Of a DNA stretch of 64,000 nt, positions 55,318 through 63,970 are shown piece after piece. Under the pieces are notes generated by a model. That model saw only the letters and a list, made by a program, of their open reading frames with translations. It searched no databases and was not told where the DNA came from. A program made the translations under genes and the position numbers. The DNA lies in contig CAYWVR010000004.1 of NCBI GenBank assembly GCA_964461715.1, forward strand, positions 1-64,000. Direction: 5' to 3'. Within the stretch, counting starts at the first letter, position 1, and each line of letters opens with the position of its first letter. Source of the stretch: CAYWVR01 sp964461715. Lineage in GTDB: Bacteria; Planctomycetota; Phycisphaerae; FEN-1346.

Positions 55318-55788
55318 ATGGACGAGCCTCTGGTCATCGAGACCCGCTCGCCGGCCGAGACGATCGCCTTGGGGCGGCGACTCGGGCGCGCGGCCCGGGC
55401 GGGGGACGTGCTCGCGCTGGTGGGCGAGCTGGGGTCCGGCAAGACGCACCTCGCCAAGGGGCTTGCGGAAGGTCTCGGGGCTGCCGAAGCCCGCGAGGTG
55501 ACCAGTCCGACGTTCGTCCTCTCGCGCGAGTACCTGGACGGCCGCCTCCCCTTCTACCATTTCGACGCGTATCGCCTTCATGGGTCGGCGGACCTGGCGG
55601 CGATCGGGGCCGAGGAGACGTTCGAGGGCGACGGCCTCTCGGCGATCGAATGGGCCGACCGTGCCCCCGACGTCCTGCCCGCGGACCATCTGGAGATGCG
55701 CTTCGAGATGGCGGGCGAGGCCAGGCGGCGCATAACCCTGACCGCCCACGGCCCAAGAAGCCGGACGCTGGCGCACGCGGCGCGATAG
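55318..55788 (+). CDS. tsaE: tRNA threonylcarbamoyladenosine biosynthesis ATPase TsaE
   Basis: 156 aa. The P-loop is GELGSGKTHLAKGLA (about residues 37-51), then SPTFVLSREYLDGRLPFYHF with the family's SPTF motif, DAYRL and LSAIEWADRAPDVLP. It is the ATPase partner of TsaB/TsaD in making t6A37 on ANN-decoding tRNAs. It follows thiL by 5 bp, a pairing seen elsewhere. It ends the plus-strand cluster and converges on the beta-propeller gene. Confidence 0.95.
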   Translation: MDEPLVIETRSPAETIALGRRLGRAARAGDVLALVGELGSGKTHLAKGLAEGLGAAEAREVTSPTFVLSREYLDGRLPFYHFDAYRLHGSADLAAIGAEETFEGDGLSAIEWADRAPDVLPADHLEMRFEMAGEARRRITLTAHGPRSRTLAHAAR

Positions 55789-55837
55789 CCGCGACGCCGA
55801 AGGCGAGCGCTTGCTGCACGTCACGCCCACGGTCGGG

Positions 55838-58171
55838 CTACTCCTTCACCTCAACCGTCTTCGCCGCATGGGCCGTGTTGCCGGCTTCGTCGACGGCGCG
55901 GAGGGCGAGGCGGTGGGGGCCGGGCGAGAGGCCCTCGACCGTGAATTGGAGCGTCTCGCTGCGCGCGTCGAAGAGCCGATCGGTCGGGGCTACGACCCGC
56001 CACTCGGTCGAGGAATCCACCGTCCAGGCGGCCTCGACGAGGCGGCTGGTGGCGTCGCGGACCTCCACGCGGACCTCGATCCCGTCCTCGACCGGTCGCA
56101 CGTCGATCGTCTCGAACACCGGGGCGGTATTGTCCACGAGGATCGGATCGCTGACCCGCTCGTCGGTGCGGGCGACGTCGGCGGGGTTATCGGGGGCGTC
56201 GGTGGCGACGACGCGGAGCTCGTACCATCCGTCGGAAACGGTGGTCGTGTCCCACGCGTACTGGGGCTGCTCGAGGTTTTCCTCCAGCAGGATCCAGACG
56301 GGCTCTCCCTGCCCGCGGAAGTAGAGGTCGAAGCGGAGCTGGTCGCCGTTCGGATCGGCGGCCTGCCACTGGAGCATGCGGACGGGCTGCGCCCCCGGGG
56401 GCGCCTGGCCCTGCGGATTGCCGGGCCCGCCCGATCCGCCGCCGCGCGCCCGCGCCTGGGCCATTTGACGCATGCGCGGGACGGCTTGGGCGGCGTGGCC
56501 CTGCTGCGGGGCGGCGGCTTCGCCGAGGGCCGTGATGCGCGGCGGCTCGTTGACGCGGAGGTGCGCGGCCTTGAACTCCTGCAGGACGGGCGAGCGGTCG
56601 CCGCGGCCGGAGGTCATCCGGACCTGGAACTGGATGAACCGGGCGGGCGGGCTTGCGATCTTCGTGCCCGGGTCGGCCGCGCCGTCCGTCCAGTCGGACC
56701 ACGGTCCCTTCTCGGGGTCCTGGACGTTGCCAGTGCGGGTGGCGATGCGAATCTCTCCACCCGCCTCCCGGCCGCGCCAGTCCAACGCCCCCCACCAGCT
56801 CGATCCTCCCGCGTCGTAGACGCGGCTGGTGTAGGTGCCCTCGCGGGCGTGGTCCTTGGAGAGGAGGTAGAGGCGTCCGTGGGCGGCGGTACCGGCCGCG
56901 ACCCGCCCGTCGGGCAACACGGCCAAGGCCATGACCTGCTTCGGGTCGACATTGGCGACGACGGCCTCGGCCTCATCGCCGCCGATCTCGATCTCGTAGA
57001 CACGGCCTTCGTGCCCCGTGCCGACCAGGAGCTTGCCGTCGGTGGCGACCAGGGCGAGGACCATCTTGTCGGCGGCATCGAAGAAGCGGGTGACGATGCC
57101 CTCCGGCGTGATGCGGTAGACGCCCGCGCCGGTTCCGCCGCCCGGCTGGGTTCCGCCTCCCGCGGCGCGACGCATCTGCTGCATGGCCTGCTGAAGCTTC
57201 CGGGCGATGGTCTGGGCGGGGGAGGGCTCGGACGGTTCGGGCTCGTCGGCCTCCTCGGCGCCGGGCTCCGGGGCCCCGTCGTTCCCGTTGTCGGGGGCCA
57301 TCTGCTCTGCGAGCAAGGAGGACGGTCCCTCGGCCTCCTCGGGGGGCATCGTGACGCGGACGGTCGTCTCGGTGGAGATTTGGGCGCCGCCGGTGCGGCC
57401 GCCCGTGCCGCTGGAGGCCCCGACGTACACTCGGCCCTGGCCGTCGATCGCGAGGCCCGTGATCTCGGCCTCGTCGGCATCGTAGAGAACGAACGGGCCG
57501 TCCTTCGTGAGACGATAGACGAGGGCCTCGCCGTCGGTCCCGGCGTAGAGGGTGCCCTTCGGCCCGAGGGCCAGGCACAGGACGTGGTCGGCCTCCGTGT
57601 CGAGGAGGACCTCGGCCTTGCCGTCCGGCGCGATCCGCCAGAGCTTCCCCTCGTCGCCGGTGGCGGCCACGACGGCCCCGTCGACCCACAGAAGGTCCCA
57701 GAGATACTTGACGTCCTCGGGCTCCCAGACGGCCTCGACCTCGGGGTCGCCCCGGTCGGCGGGCCGGATGCGCCAGAGGCGCCCCGCGGTGCCGCCCGAG
57801 CCGACGTAGAGGTTTCCCTTCGGGTCGAGCGTGCAGGAGAAGAGGTACTTATCGGGCAGCGTGGTCCAGAGTCGGACGTCCTTGCCGTCCCACACGTAGA
57901 CGCGCCCCGTGCCGCCCGTCACGGCGTAGACCGTGCCGTCGGGGGCGGCCGCCAGGTCGGCCACGTAATCGATCTCCTCGACGTCCGCGAGGAGGGCTTC
58001 GACGGCGCGGCCGAGACGGAGGGTGCCGAGGCTCGTCCACACGAGACCGTCGGCCTCGCCGGCGGCGAAGTCCTCGCGGTTCGTCTCGACGAAGGTCTCC
58101 GTGCGCGAGGCCCGCACCGGGGCCGGAAGGGCGAGCGCCAGAACGATTGCGGCAAGGGGCATCCATCGCAT
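55838..58171 (-). CDS. Secreted beta-propeller protein (NHL/Kelch-like) with Ig-like C-terminus
   Basis: 777 aa. GGAG lies 9 nt before the ATG at 58171 and gives signal peptide RWMPLAAIVLALALPAPVRA; two ATGs further upstream are less likely. Residues 60-500 form repeated blades with 'DPKGNLYVGSGGTAGRLWRI', 'GTLYAGTDGEALVYRLTKDG' and 'DGQGRVYVGAS'. Residues 270-340 are a low-complexity linker rich in Pro/Glu/Gly. The last 250 aa carry ALRAVDEAGNTAHAAKTVEV and YELRVVATDAPDNPADVA, a fibronectin/Ig-like Big-type module. It is exported and probably binds a protein or glycan. The S55 peptidase gene lies 92 bp upstream on the same strand, suggesting a shared transcript. Confidence 0.75.
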   Translation of the reverse strand: MRWMPLAAIVLALALPAPVRASRTETFVETNREDFAAGEADGLVWTSLGTLRLGRAVEALLADVEEIDYVADLAAAPDGTVYAVTGGTGRVYVWDGKDVRLWTTLPDKYLFSCTLDPKGNLYVGSGGTAGRLWRIRPADRGDPEVEAVWEPEDVKYLWDLLWVDGAVVAATGDEGKLWRIAPDGKAEVLLDTEADHVLCLALGPKGTLYAGTDGEALVYRLTKDGPFVLYDADEAEITGLAIDGQGRVYVGASSGTGGRTGGAQISTETTVRVTMPPEEAEGPSSLLAEQMAPDNGNDGAPEPGAEEADEPEPSEPSPAQTIARKLQQAMQQMRRAAGGGTQPGGGTGAGVYRITPEGIVTRFFDAADKMVLALVATDGKLLVGTGHEGRVYEIEIGGDEAEAVVANVDPKQVMALAVLPDGRVAAGTAAHGRLYLLSKDHAREGTYTSRVYDAGGSSWWGALDWRGREAGGEIRIATRTGNVQDPEKGPWSDWTDGAADPGTKIASPPARFIQFQVRMTSGRGDRSPVLQEFKAAHLRVNEPPRITALGEAAAPQQGHAAQAVPRMRQMAQARARGGGSGGPGNPQGQAPPGAQPVRMLQWQAADPNGDQLRFDLYFRGQGEPVWILLEENLEQPQYAWDTTTVSDGWYELRVVATDAPDNPADVARTDERVSDPILVDNTAPVFETIDVRPVEDGIEVRVEVRDATSRLVEAAWTVDSSTEWRVVAPTDRLFDARSETLQFTVEGLSPGPHRLALRAVDEAGNTAHAAKTVEVKE

Positions 58172-58263
58172 CGTCATCGTCTCCGTTGACCGAAACCACT
58201 CCATCGTAGCGCGATCTCATCTTTGCGCGGCGGGTCGCCTGACCTGCCGCGGCGGACTTTTCC

Positions 58264-60057
58264 CTACGGGCGGGGCGCGTGCCGGTCGACGAGCAGCTGC
58301 AGGTTCGCCCCGCCCACGAGCACCCACGGCACGGCCCGGATCGTCTCGCGGGCCTGGCGGACGCTGAGGACGTCGGCGCGGGCCGAGCCGGAGAGGATCC
58401 GGCGCATCGACGGGGGCAGGTTGGGCAGCTCGTCCGTGCCGATGGCGATGCCCTCGCCCGGCGCGTCCAGCCGGATGTACAGCCGGTCCTGGCGCTTCTC
58501 GAACCCGAGGACCCGCACCAGGTCGGCCAGGTTCCGGATGCGGAAGCGAGCCGGATGGTTCGACATCTCTTGACGCGCCGCCTCGGCCGCCCCGGAGATC
58601 ACGAGTCCGTACGTCCCGTCGGGATAGTCGGCGGGAACCTCGACGGGCACCGTGAGCCAGCGCGGCTCCTGGCGGTAGGGCTGGATGCGGACCTGAGCCT
58701 GGACGGTCGAGCCGGGCCGGGCGGCGTTTTCGAGGAGCCGGGCCTCGAGAATCTCCGCCAGGCGCGACTCGGCCTCGACCTCGGCCTCGACCTCGACCCG
58801 CGCGATCTTGCGATTCTCGAACGGATTGTTCATCAGGAGGCCGACCGCCGTGCGGATGCGGTCCACGAGGGCCAGCGAGCCGCTCGGCGAGACCGCCACG
58901 TTCTCGTAGGTGATCGGCGCGAGGCCGACCGGCTCGACGCGGATGCGGTACGTGACGGTGTGGTCGACGGGAAGCGCCCGACGCGACTCCAGGCTGCTCA
59001 TGGCGGCTATCGAGGCCAGGAGGGCCGAGAAGCTGCGGTGATCGATGATCTCGTAGCGGTACTGCCGCTCGGCGCCTTCGTCCGGTCCCGCGACGCCGAC
59101 CTCGACGGGCACCATGCGGGCCCGGGCGGGTCCGAGGCGGCCGAGGATGGCCGTCTCCTCGTCCCGGGTCAGCCGGCCCACCTCCTCGGCGGGGGCCCCC
59201 AGGCGAAACGAGCTGGCCAGCGACGGGATCACCAGATGGGCGACGCCGGTGGTCATCGGATAGTCGGCCGGGCCGAGACCGAACATCGAGTGGCCAAAAC
59301 CGTAGACGCGATCGCCGCGCACGTCCGTGATCGTGCCCATGGCCGCCATCTCCATGTCGCCGCGCATCAGAACCACGCCGATCGGCGCTCCCGGCGCAAG
59401 ACGTGCGTGGGGCGCTTCGGCCGCGTCGGCGGCCCCGCCTTGGACGGCCACCATGCCCCGCGGCTCAAGCTCGCGCCGAAGACGGGCGAGGGTCCGCGGG
59501 CCGGCGCCGGAGACGGTGACGGGCGTGCGAATCGGCTGCAGGTCGAAGCTCGTCCGGCCGGCGGCCTCGGGCGGAAGCTCCGCGAGGCCGAGCCTCTCGA
59601 GCGGCACGGTATGGCTTGCGGGGCCGCGCGCGACGACGGGCGGCTCCGGCTCGGACCGGGCATGCTCGTCGGTGACCTCGAGCATCTGCTCGATGGGCTG
59701 GACCCCGGCGATGGGCAGCTTGGCCCAGGGGAACGAGAACGCGACCGCCCCGATCAGGCGGCCGTCGATCGTGACCGGGCTCCCGCTCATGCCGGAGATG
59801 ACGCCGCTTTCCTCCAGCCCCGCCCCTCGGCAGCGGACGAGGATGAGGTCGCGCTTCGGGTCGAGATTGCGGAGGATGGCCCGGACCACGACCTGGAACT
59901 CGATGATCTCGGTCCCTTCGAGGGTGGTGCGGCCGATGCCGACCATGCCCGGGCGGACCTCGTCGAGGGGCATGATGGGCTGGCCCGTCGGCTCGACCTC
60001 GGCGGCGAGGACCGGGCCCGTCCAGACGGCAAGAAGTATGACCGCAAGCGTTCGCAT
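58264..60057 (-). CDS. SpoIVB-type S55 peptidase-domain secreted protein
   Basis: 597 aa from ATG 60057, signal peptide RTLAVILLAVWTGPVLAAEV. The peptidase S55 domain covers about residues 30-230: MPLDEVRPGMVGIGRTTLEG, VRCRGAGLEESGVISGMSGS with the putative catalytic Ser of GMSGSP, and further on DVRGDRVYGFGHSMFGLG. A C-terminal half of about 350 aa (IRVEPVGLAPITYENVAV; ARVEVEAEVEAESRLAEI) is beta-rich. S55 is best known from Bacillus SpoIVB, which cleaves SpoIVFA, but Planctomycetota carry many outside sporulation. A longer start (GTG 60096, after GAGG) is possible. The promoter lies at 60137-60165. Confidence 0.8.
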   Translation of the reverse strand: MRTLAVILLAVWTGPVLAAEVEPTGQPIMPLDEVRPGMVGIGRTTLEGTEIIEFQVVVRAILRNLDPKRDLILVRCRGAGLEESGVISGMSGSPVTIDGRLIGAVAFSFPWAKLPIAGVQPIEQMLEVTDEHARSEPEPPVVARGPASHTVPLERLGLAELPPEAAGRTSFDLQPIRTPVTVSGAGPRTLARLRRELEPRGMVAVQGGAADAAEAPHARLAPGAPIGVVLMRGDMEMAAMGTITDVRGDRVYGFGHSMFGLGPADYPMTTGVAHLVIPSLASSFRLGAPAEEVGRLTRDEETAILGRLGPARARMVPVEVGVAGPDEGAERQYRYEIIDHRSFSALLASIAAMSSLESRRALPVDHTVTYRIRVEPVGLAPITYENVAVSPSGSLALVDRIRTAVGLLMNNPFENRKIARVEVEAEVEAESRLAEILEARLLENAARPGSTVQAQVRIQPYRQEPRWLTVPVEVPADYPDGTYGLVISGAAEAARQEMSNHPARFRIRNLADLVRVLGFEKRQDRLYIRLDAPGEGIAIGTDELPNLPPSMRRILSGSARADVLSVRQARETIRAVPWVLVGGANLQLLVDRHAPRP

Positions 60058-60136
60058 GGACCGAAACCTCAACCAAGTCGGCGCGGTGGGCGACACGTTC
60101 CTCGGGGCGTGCGGGTCCGCCCCGGCGAGCCCCTAC

Positions 60137-60165
60137 ACTCTATCCGCGTGCCGAGAGGCGAGCAA
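60137..60165 (-). promoter_or_regulatory. Promoter of the S55 peptidase gene
   Basis: Minus strand: TTGCTC (60165-60160), a 17-bp spacer, TAGAGT (60142-60137). The leader would be about 70 nt to ATG 60057. The promoter overlaps the space just after ogt ends, so the S55 gene is independent of the upstream operon. Confidence 0.55.
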
Positions 60166-60172
60166 GCGAATT

Positions 60173-60688
60173 TCACTCGCCGCTCTCCAGCGCCAGGAGC
60201 CGGCGCTTGAGCGCCAAGCCCCCGCCGAAGCCGCCCAGCCCGCCTCCCGCGGCCACGGTTCGGTGACACGGGACCAGCAGGGGCACGGGGTTGCGGCCGA
60301 GGGCCCCGCCCACGGCCCGGGCCGCCTTGGGGCGGCCGATGCGCGCCGCCAAGTCGCCATAGGTCCCCGTCCGGCCGTAGGGCACCCGGCACTGGCCCTC
60401 CAGGACCGCCCGCTGGAACGCCGTCAGGTCCGCGAGGTCGAGCGGCACGGTGAAGGTCCGGAGGCGGCCCGCGAGGTAGGCCCGGATCTCGCGCTCCGCG
60501 AGGGCCGCATGGCCCCGGGCGTCGGCGGGGGCGTCGTGGGCGGCCCGGTGCGAAAGCGACCCCCGCTGGGCCTCGCCCTTCGGGTTTGGCAGGATCACGC
60601 GGGCGGCGCCCTTCGCCGTCGCGCCGATGGCGAAGGGGCCCCAGTCCGTCTCGAAGACCCGCACGGCCGGCTTCCGCTCAGCGCTCAT
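60173..60688 (-). CDS. ogt: Methylated-DNA--protein-cysteine methyltransferase
   Basis: 171 aa. The catalytic Cys is in VPLLVPCHRTVAAGG (about residue 130), preceded by QRAVLEGQCRVPYGRTGTYG, the DNA-binding helix-turn-helix with 'VPYG.T.TYGDLA', then GGFGGGLALKRRLLALE. The N-terminal sandwich domain is present, so this is the full Ogt/AGT form. It repairs O6-alkylguanine by irreversible self-alkylation. The ATG at 60688 lies 11 bp inside the PHP gene. Confidence 0.93.
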   Translation of the reverse strand: MSAERKPAVRVFETDWGPFAIGATAKGAARVILPNPKGEAQRGSLSHRAAHDAPADARGHAALAEREIRAYLAGRLRTFTVPLDLADLTAFQRAVLEGQCRVPYGRTGTYGDLAARIGRPKAARAVGGALGRNPVPLLVPCHRTVAAGGGLGGFGGGLALKRRLLALESGE

Positions 60689-61715
60689 CGGGGCCCTCCC
60701 GGGCGCGAAGGTAGACGGGGTTCGTGAAGACCCACGGGCGGCCCTCAAGATGGGCCTCGACGCGGTACACGCCGGGGGCATCGACCGTGACGGTCATGGC
60801 GAGGCCGTCGGCCTCGGCGTACATTTCCCCGTTTCGAACAAGGCGCAGCCGGGCCGCGACGGGAGAGCGGATCGCCAGGTCCACCGGTCCGTCCCACGGC
60901 TGCGCCTCGCCCAGGCGGATGCGATCGCCTCCGCGGCGGCCCTCGAAGGCGAACCCGCGGGCGTCGGCCCAGAGGTCCAGGGCGAGAAACGCGCGGCCCT
61001 CGGCGAGGGCATGGACGATGGCGGCCGCGTCCGCGGGCGTACCCGCGAGCTCCGGCGCGAGCACGTGCGTCCGCAACGTCCGGAACCCGTCTTCGTACGG
61101 AATGATGCGCCTTCCGATGACGGGCACGGCGATGGCGTGATTATCGAGCGACCCGACCGCGGCGAACCGCCGCGCCTGCGTGATGCGGTCATAGTGGGCC
61201 ACCGTCTCGGGGTGGGGCCCGCGGACGCGTCGGCGCCAGTTGTAGACGAAGGAGGGGATGCGCCAGGGCGTTAGCCCGTCGCAGACGTCGTGCATGAAGC
61301 TCCAGAGCTCGACGCCCGTGAAGCCGGGGACCTCCCACTCGTGCAGGGCCCCGCCCTTGAGGGGCCAGCCCATGATCTGGGCCGGATGGGCGTGGGCGAC
61401 GAAGGCCCGGGCCCCTTGCCGACCCAGCTCAAAGAGCACCCGCCGCATCGGCTTGTGCCGCAGGTCCGCGACGTCCCGGGCCCCGAGAGCGACGATGTGG
61501 CAATGGCGCTTGCAGGAGACCTCGACGCCCGCGATGACCAGGACGCCGTCGTTCCATCCCTGCCATCCGTCGCGGCAGGGCCGGAGGGTGTCGTGGTCCG
61601 TGAGGACGAAGTAATCGAGGCCGGCGCGGGCGGCGGCGGCAGTCATCTCGCGCAGGGTCCCGCTTCCGTCGCTGTAGGCCGAGTGCAGGTGGAGGGCCCC
61701 GACGTACTCACGCAT
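60678..61715 (-). CDS. PHP-domain metal-dependent hydrolase (CehA/McbA-like)
   Basis: 345 aa. Polymerase-and-histidinol-phosphatase fold: HLHSAYSDGSGTLREM (residues 8-23), YFVLTDHDTLRPCRDGWQG with the second His/Asp pair, GVEVSCKRHCHIVALG, FVAHAHPAQ and SLDNHAIAVP supply metal ligands for a two- or three-metal centre. It likely hydrolyses a phosphoester or a carbamate-like ester. The C-terminal 100 residues are beta-rich and end in a jelly-roll-like strand set. Its start overlaps the end of the upstream membrane-protein gene by 8 bp. Confidence 0.85.
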   Translation of the reverse strand: MREYVGALHLHSAYSDGSGTLREMTAAAARAGLDYFVLTDHDTLRPCRDGWQGWNDGVLVIAGVEVSCKRHCHIVALGARDVADLRHKPMRRVLFELGRQGARAFVAHAHPAQIMGWPLKGGALHEWEVPGFTGVELWSFMHDVCDGLTPWRIPSFVYNWRRRVRGPHPETVAHYDRITQARRFAAVGSLDNHAIAVPVIGRRIIPYEDGFRTLRTHVLAPELAGTPADAAAIVHALAEGRAFLALDLWADARGFAFEGRRGGDRIRLGEAQPWDGPVDLAIRSPVAARLRLVRNGEMYAEADGLAMTVTVDAPGVYRVEAHLEGRPWVFTNPVYLRAREGPDER

Positions 61716-62919
61716 CGCCGTCCCCTTCGGCGAGAGTCGACGGGTCGGCGGACGCGTCGTGCATCCGGTCGTGCATCTCGCTCGGGGAGACGTCCGTCCG
61801 ACGGAAGAGGTACAGCACCGCGCCCGGCACGGCCACGGCCATCTGGACGAGCCGGTAGGCGAGCATCATGGCCAGGGCCAGGGACGCGGCCTCGGAGGCG
61901 GCCATGGTCTGGCCGGGGGCGGCCAGGACGTCCCGGCCGAAGAGCTGCTGGGCCAGGCCCTCGGCGACGCCGAACCCGCCCGGCACCGGCACCAGCGACC
62001 AACCGATCCAGATGATCGGCATGTTGACGAAGTAGTGCGTCCAGAGGGCGTGGCTCCCGAGGGCCGTCCCGACGAACAGGGCACACATCACGGAGGCCGC
62101 CTGCGTCGCCCAGCCGCAGAGCACCGCCCATCCGACGGCCCCCTTGTGGTCGCGGTAGAGGAAGAGGGCCCGGTCGACCTTCGTCACCATGCCCTTGAGC
62201 GGCAGCTTCGCGAGGAGCCGCTCGATGCGCAGGAGAGCCCGCACGCGCCGGCTGTAGAAGACGATCGTGCCGACGACCGTGCCCGCGAGGAAGGCGCCGA
62301 TGAGGACCTGGGGGACCCGCAGCCGCGGGTCGCCCAGGCTCACCAACACCGCCGCGCCCCCCAGCAGGCACAGCGAGATGATCCCGATGAAGCGGTCGAG
62401 GAAGACGACGGTGACGGCCTCGGTCTTGCGGCGGGTCTGGCGGGCGATGTACCAGGCCTTGACGAAGTCGCCGCCCGTCGCCCCGGGGAGCCAATTGTTG
62501 AAGAACCACCCGATGTACGTCAGGCGAAGGGATTCGAGGAGCGTGATGTGGATGCCTTGGACCTTGAGGAGGATGCGCCACCGGACCGCGCCGAGCGGCG
62601 ACTGGAACATCATGGCCCCCAGGGCGGCCAGAAGCCACCCCCACCGCCCCGCCACCCGCTCCGCGATGGTGAGGATGCCGGGCACGCGGATGGCGCGGCG
62701 GGCGTCGAGGTCGGCCTGCGGGACGAGCTGCTCCCGGTCGTCCTCGGACCGGACGACGATCCCCGCCTCGGTCGTGCGGACGATGGGCCGCGCCTCGGCG
62801 CCCACCGCCGGACGGACGCGGTCACGGAAGTTCGCCCGGGAGAAGACGTACGCCACCAGGCCGGCCATCAGGACCAGCCGCCCCGCGTGCCACAGGGCCT
62901 TCTTCGTTTTCTCATTCAT
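61708..62919 (-). CDS. LPG-synthase-type membrane protein (flippase-like, UPF0104/AglD2)
   Basis: 403 aa. Eight to nine helices: first about 12-26, main group from about 92. GAMMFQSPLGAVRWRILLKV, TYIGWFFNNWLPGATGGDFV and LDRFIGIISLCLLGGAAVLV, then VPVPGGFGVAEGLAQQLFGR, are diagnostic for the lysylphosphatidylglycerol synthase TM-domain family. Residues 30-85 form a soluble insert between helix 1 and 2 not usual in short members. Family members are proposed to flip lipids or lipid-linked sugars. The start at 62919 overlaps the upstream gene by 8 bp. Confidence 0.85.
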   Translation of the reverse strand: MNEKTKKALWHAGRLVLMAGLVAYVFSRANFRDRVRPAVGAEARPIVRTTEAGIVVRSEDDREQLVPQADLDARRAIRVPGILTIAERVAGRWGWLLAALGAMMFQSPLGAVRWRILLKVQGIHITLLESLRLTYIGWFFNNWLPGATGGDFVKAWYIARQTRRKTEAVTVVFLDRFIGIISLCLLGGAAVLVSLGDPRLRVPQVLIGAFLAGTVVGTIVFYSRRVRALLRIERLLAKLPLKGMVTKVDRALFLYRDHKGAVGWAVLCGWATQAASVMCALFVGTALGSHALWTHYFVNMPIIWIGWSLVPVPGGFGVAEGLAQQLFGRDVLAAPGQTMAASEAASLALAMMLAYRLVQMAVAVPGAVLYLFRRTDVSPSEMHDRMHDASADPSTLAEGDGDA

Positions 62920-63934
62920 GCGTCGGGCTCGCTTCGAGCTGCTCCAGGAACGCCTCCAGGCGGGTGCGGCTCTGGCCGTCGAGTGGCCCGGGGCGGTCGA
63001 ACTCCAGCGTCAGGATCGGCACGCCCACCTCCTCCCTGAGGAGCCGGTCCTGGATGTGCCGGAAGCAGAAACTCTGGACGTAATGCACCAGGCCCTCCAG
63101 GCGCCGCTCCCGGACGGCGCGGCGGATGTCGGCGATCCGCCCGCCGACGCCGTACGGGTACGTGTAGGCGAGGTACTGGGCGACGAGGTCCGCCGCGGGC
63201 GGGTCGGCCACGGCGGCCGGCATGCTGAACTGGCGCTGGAACTCGTTGAAGACGATCCGGGCTCCGAGCCCCTCCAGGAAGCCGTAGAGCCCGTCGCGGA
63301 TGGGCGGGATGCCGACGTACCCGAGGCGGCGCGCGGGCGGCGCGGGCGAGCGCGTTCGGGCCGCCTCGACGAACGCCTCGGCCTCGCGGGCGTAGCGGGT
63401 GGCGTCGCCGCCGAAATCGCTCGACCCGAGGAGCCACCGGTGGTTCTCCTCGCCCGTGACGCGGTCTTCCCGCCACGTGAGGCGGTCGATCTCGGCCAGA
63501 GTCCGCCGAAGCGGCCGAAGCTCGTCGCGCACCTCTTCGGAGGCCTCGCGCGTCGTTCCGAGACGCGCGGCCAGGTCGTCGATCTCGTCGGCCAGGGCCG
63601 ACGCCTCGGGCGGGTAGGGGTAACGAAACGGGAGGACCTCGACGCCCTCGCTCGCCAGGACCTCCATCAGGGCGTGGGTGTTCGAGCAGTCGCCCTGGGT
63701 CACCGCGACGACGCGTCCCGGGCCCGTGGCCCGCACGGTGGCGTAGATGCCCTTGATCCACGCGCAGCAGCTTGTGGGGAAGCCGCGTCGCTCGGCTTCG
63801 GCGATGCGGGCCGCCGGGTCGGGGCCCGTGATGAAGACGTTGTTGAGGTCCACCGGCACGGCCCCCGCCGCCAGCAGCACTTCCACCGGCACGGTGGCCG
63901 TCAGGCCGAGGGTCCCGGGGTCGAGGTCGCTCAC
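62912..63934 (-). CDS. 2-hydroxyacyl-CoA dehydratase D-family protein
   Basis: 340 aa from GTG 63934; the frame is open to the window edge, with an ATG at 63970. Iron-sulfur cluster Cys are in RRGFPTSCCAWIKGIYATVR, VVAVTQGDCSNTHALMEVL and HYVQSFCFRHIQDRLLREE, the layout of HgdB/BcrC-type subunits. TATVPVEVLLAAGAVPVDLN is the usual family opening and lies just after the GTG. A lone D-subunit gene next to a flippase-like gene and a PHP hydrolase gene has no evident CoA pathway. The start is preferred at 63934 because a -10 (TACACT, 63947-63942) lies 7 nt before it and the ATG at 63970 lies in the -35. Confidence 0.7.
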   Translation of the reverse strand: MSDLDPGTLGLTATVPVEVLLAAGAVPVDLNNVFITGPDPAARIAEAERRGFPTSCCAWIKGIYATVRATGPGRVVAVTQGDCSNTHALMEVLASEGVEVLPFRYPYPPEASALADEIDDLAARLGTTREASEEVRDELRPLRRTLAEIDRLTWREDRVTGEENHRWLLGSSDFGGDATRYAREAEAFVEAARTRSPAPPARRLGYVGIPPIRDGLYGFLEGLGARIVFNEFQRQFSMPAAVADPPAADLVAQYLAYTYPYGVGGRIADIRRAVRERRLEGLVHYVQSFCFRHIQDRLLREEVGVPILTLEFDRPGPLDGQSRTRLEAFLEQLEASPTHE

Positions 63935-63941
63935 AGACACG

Positions 63942-63970
63942 AGTGTACCAGCCGTGCGCGGCTTCGTCAT
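63942..63970 (-). promoter_or_regulatory. Promoter implying a leaderless mRNA for the dehydratase-like gene
   Basis: Minus strand: ATGACG (63970-63965), a 17-bp spacer, TACACT (63947-63942). The GTG at 63934 is 7 nt downstream, at the expected transcript start. No Shine-Dalgarno precedes either GTG 63934 or ATG 63970. Confidence 0.4.

Noticed and set aside
55811..58189. Plus-strand 792-codon frame opposite the beta-propeller gene
   Set aside because: Shadow of the minus-strand gene, which has a signal peptide and propeller blades.
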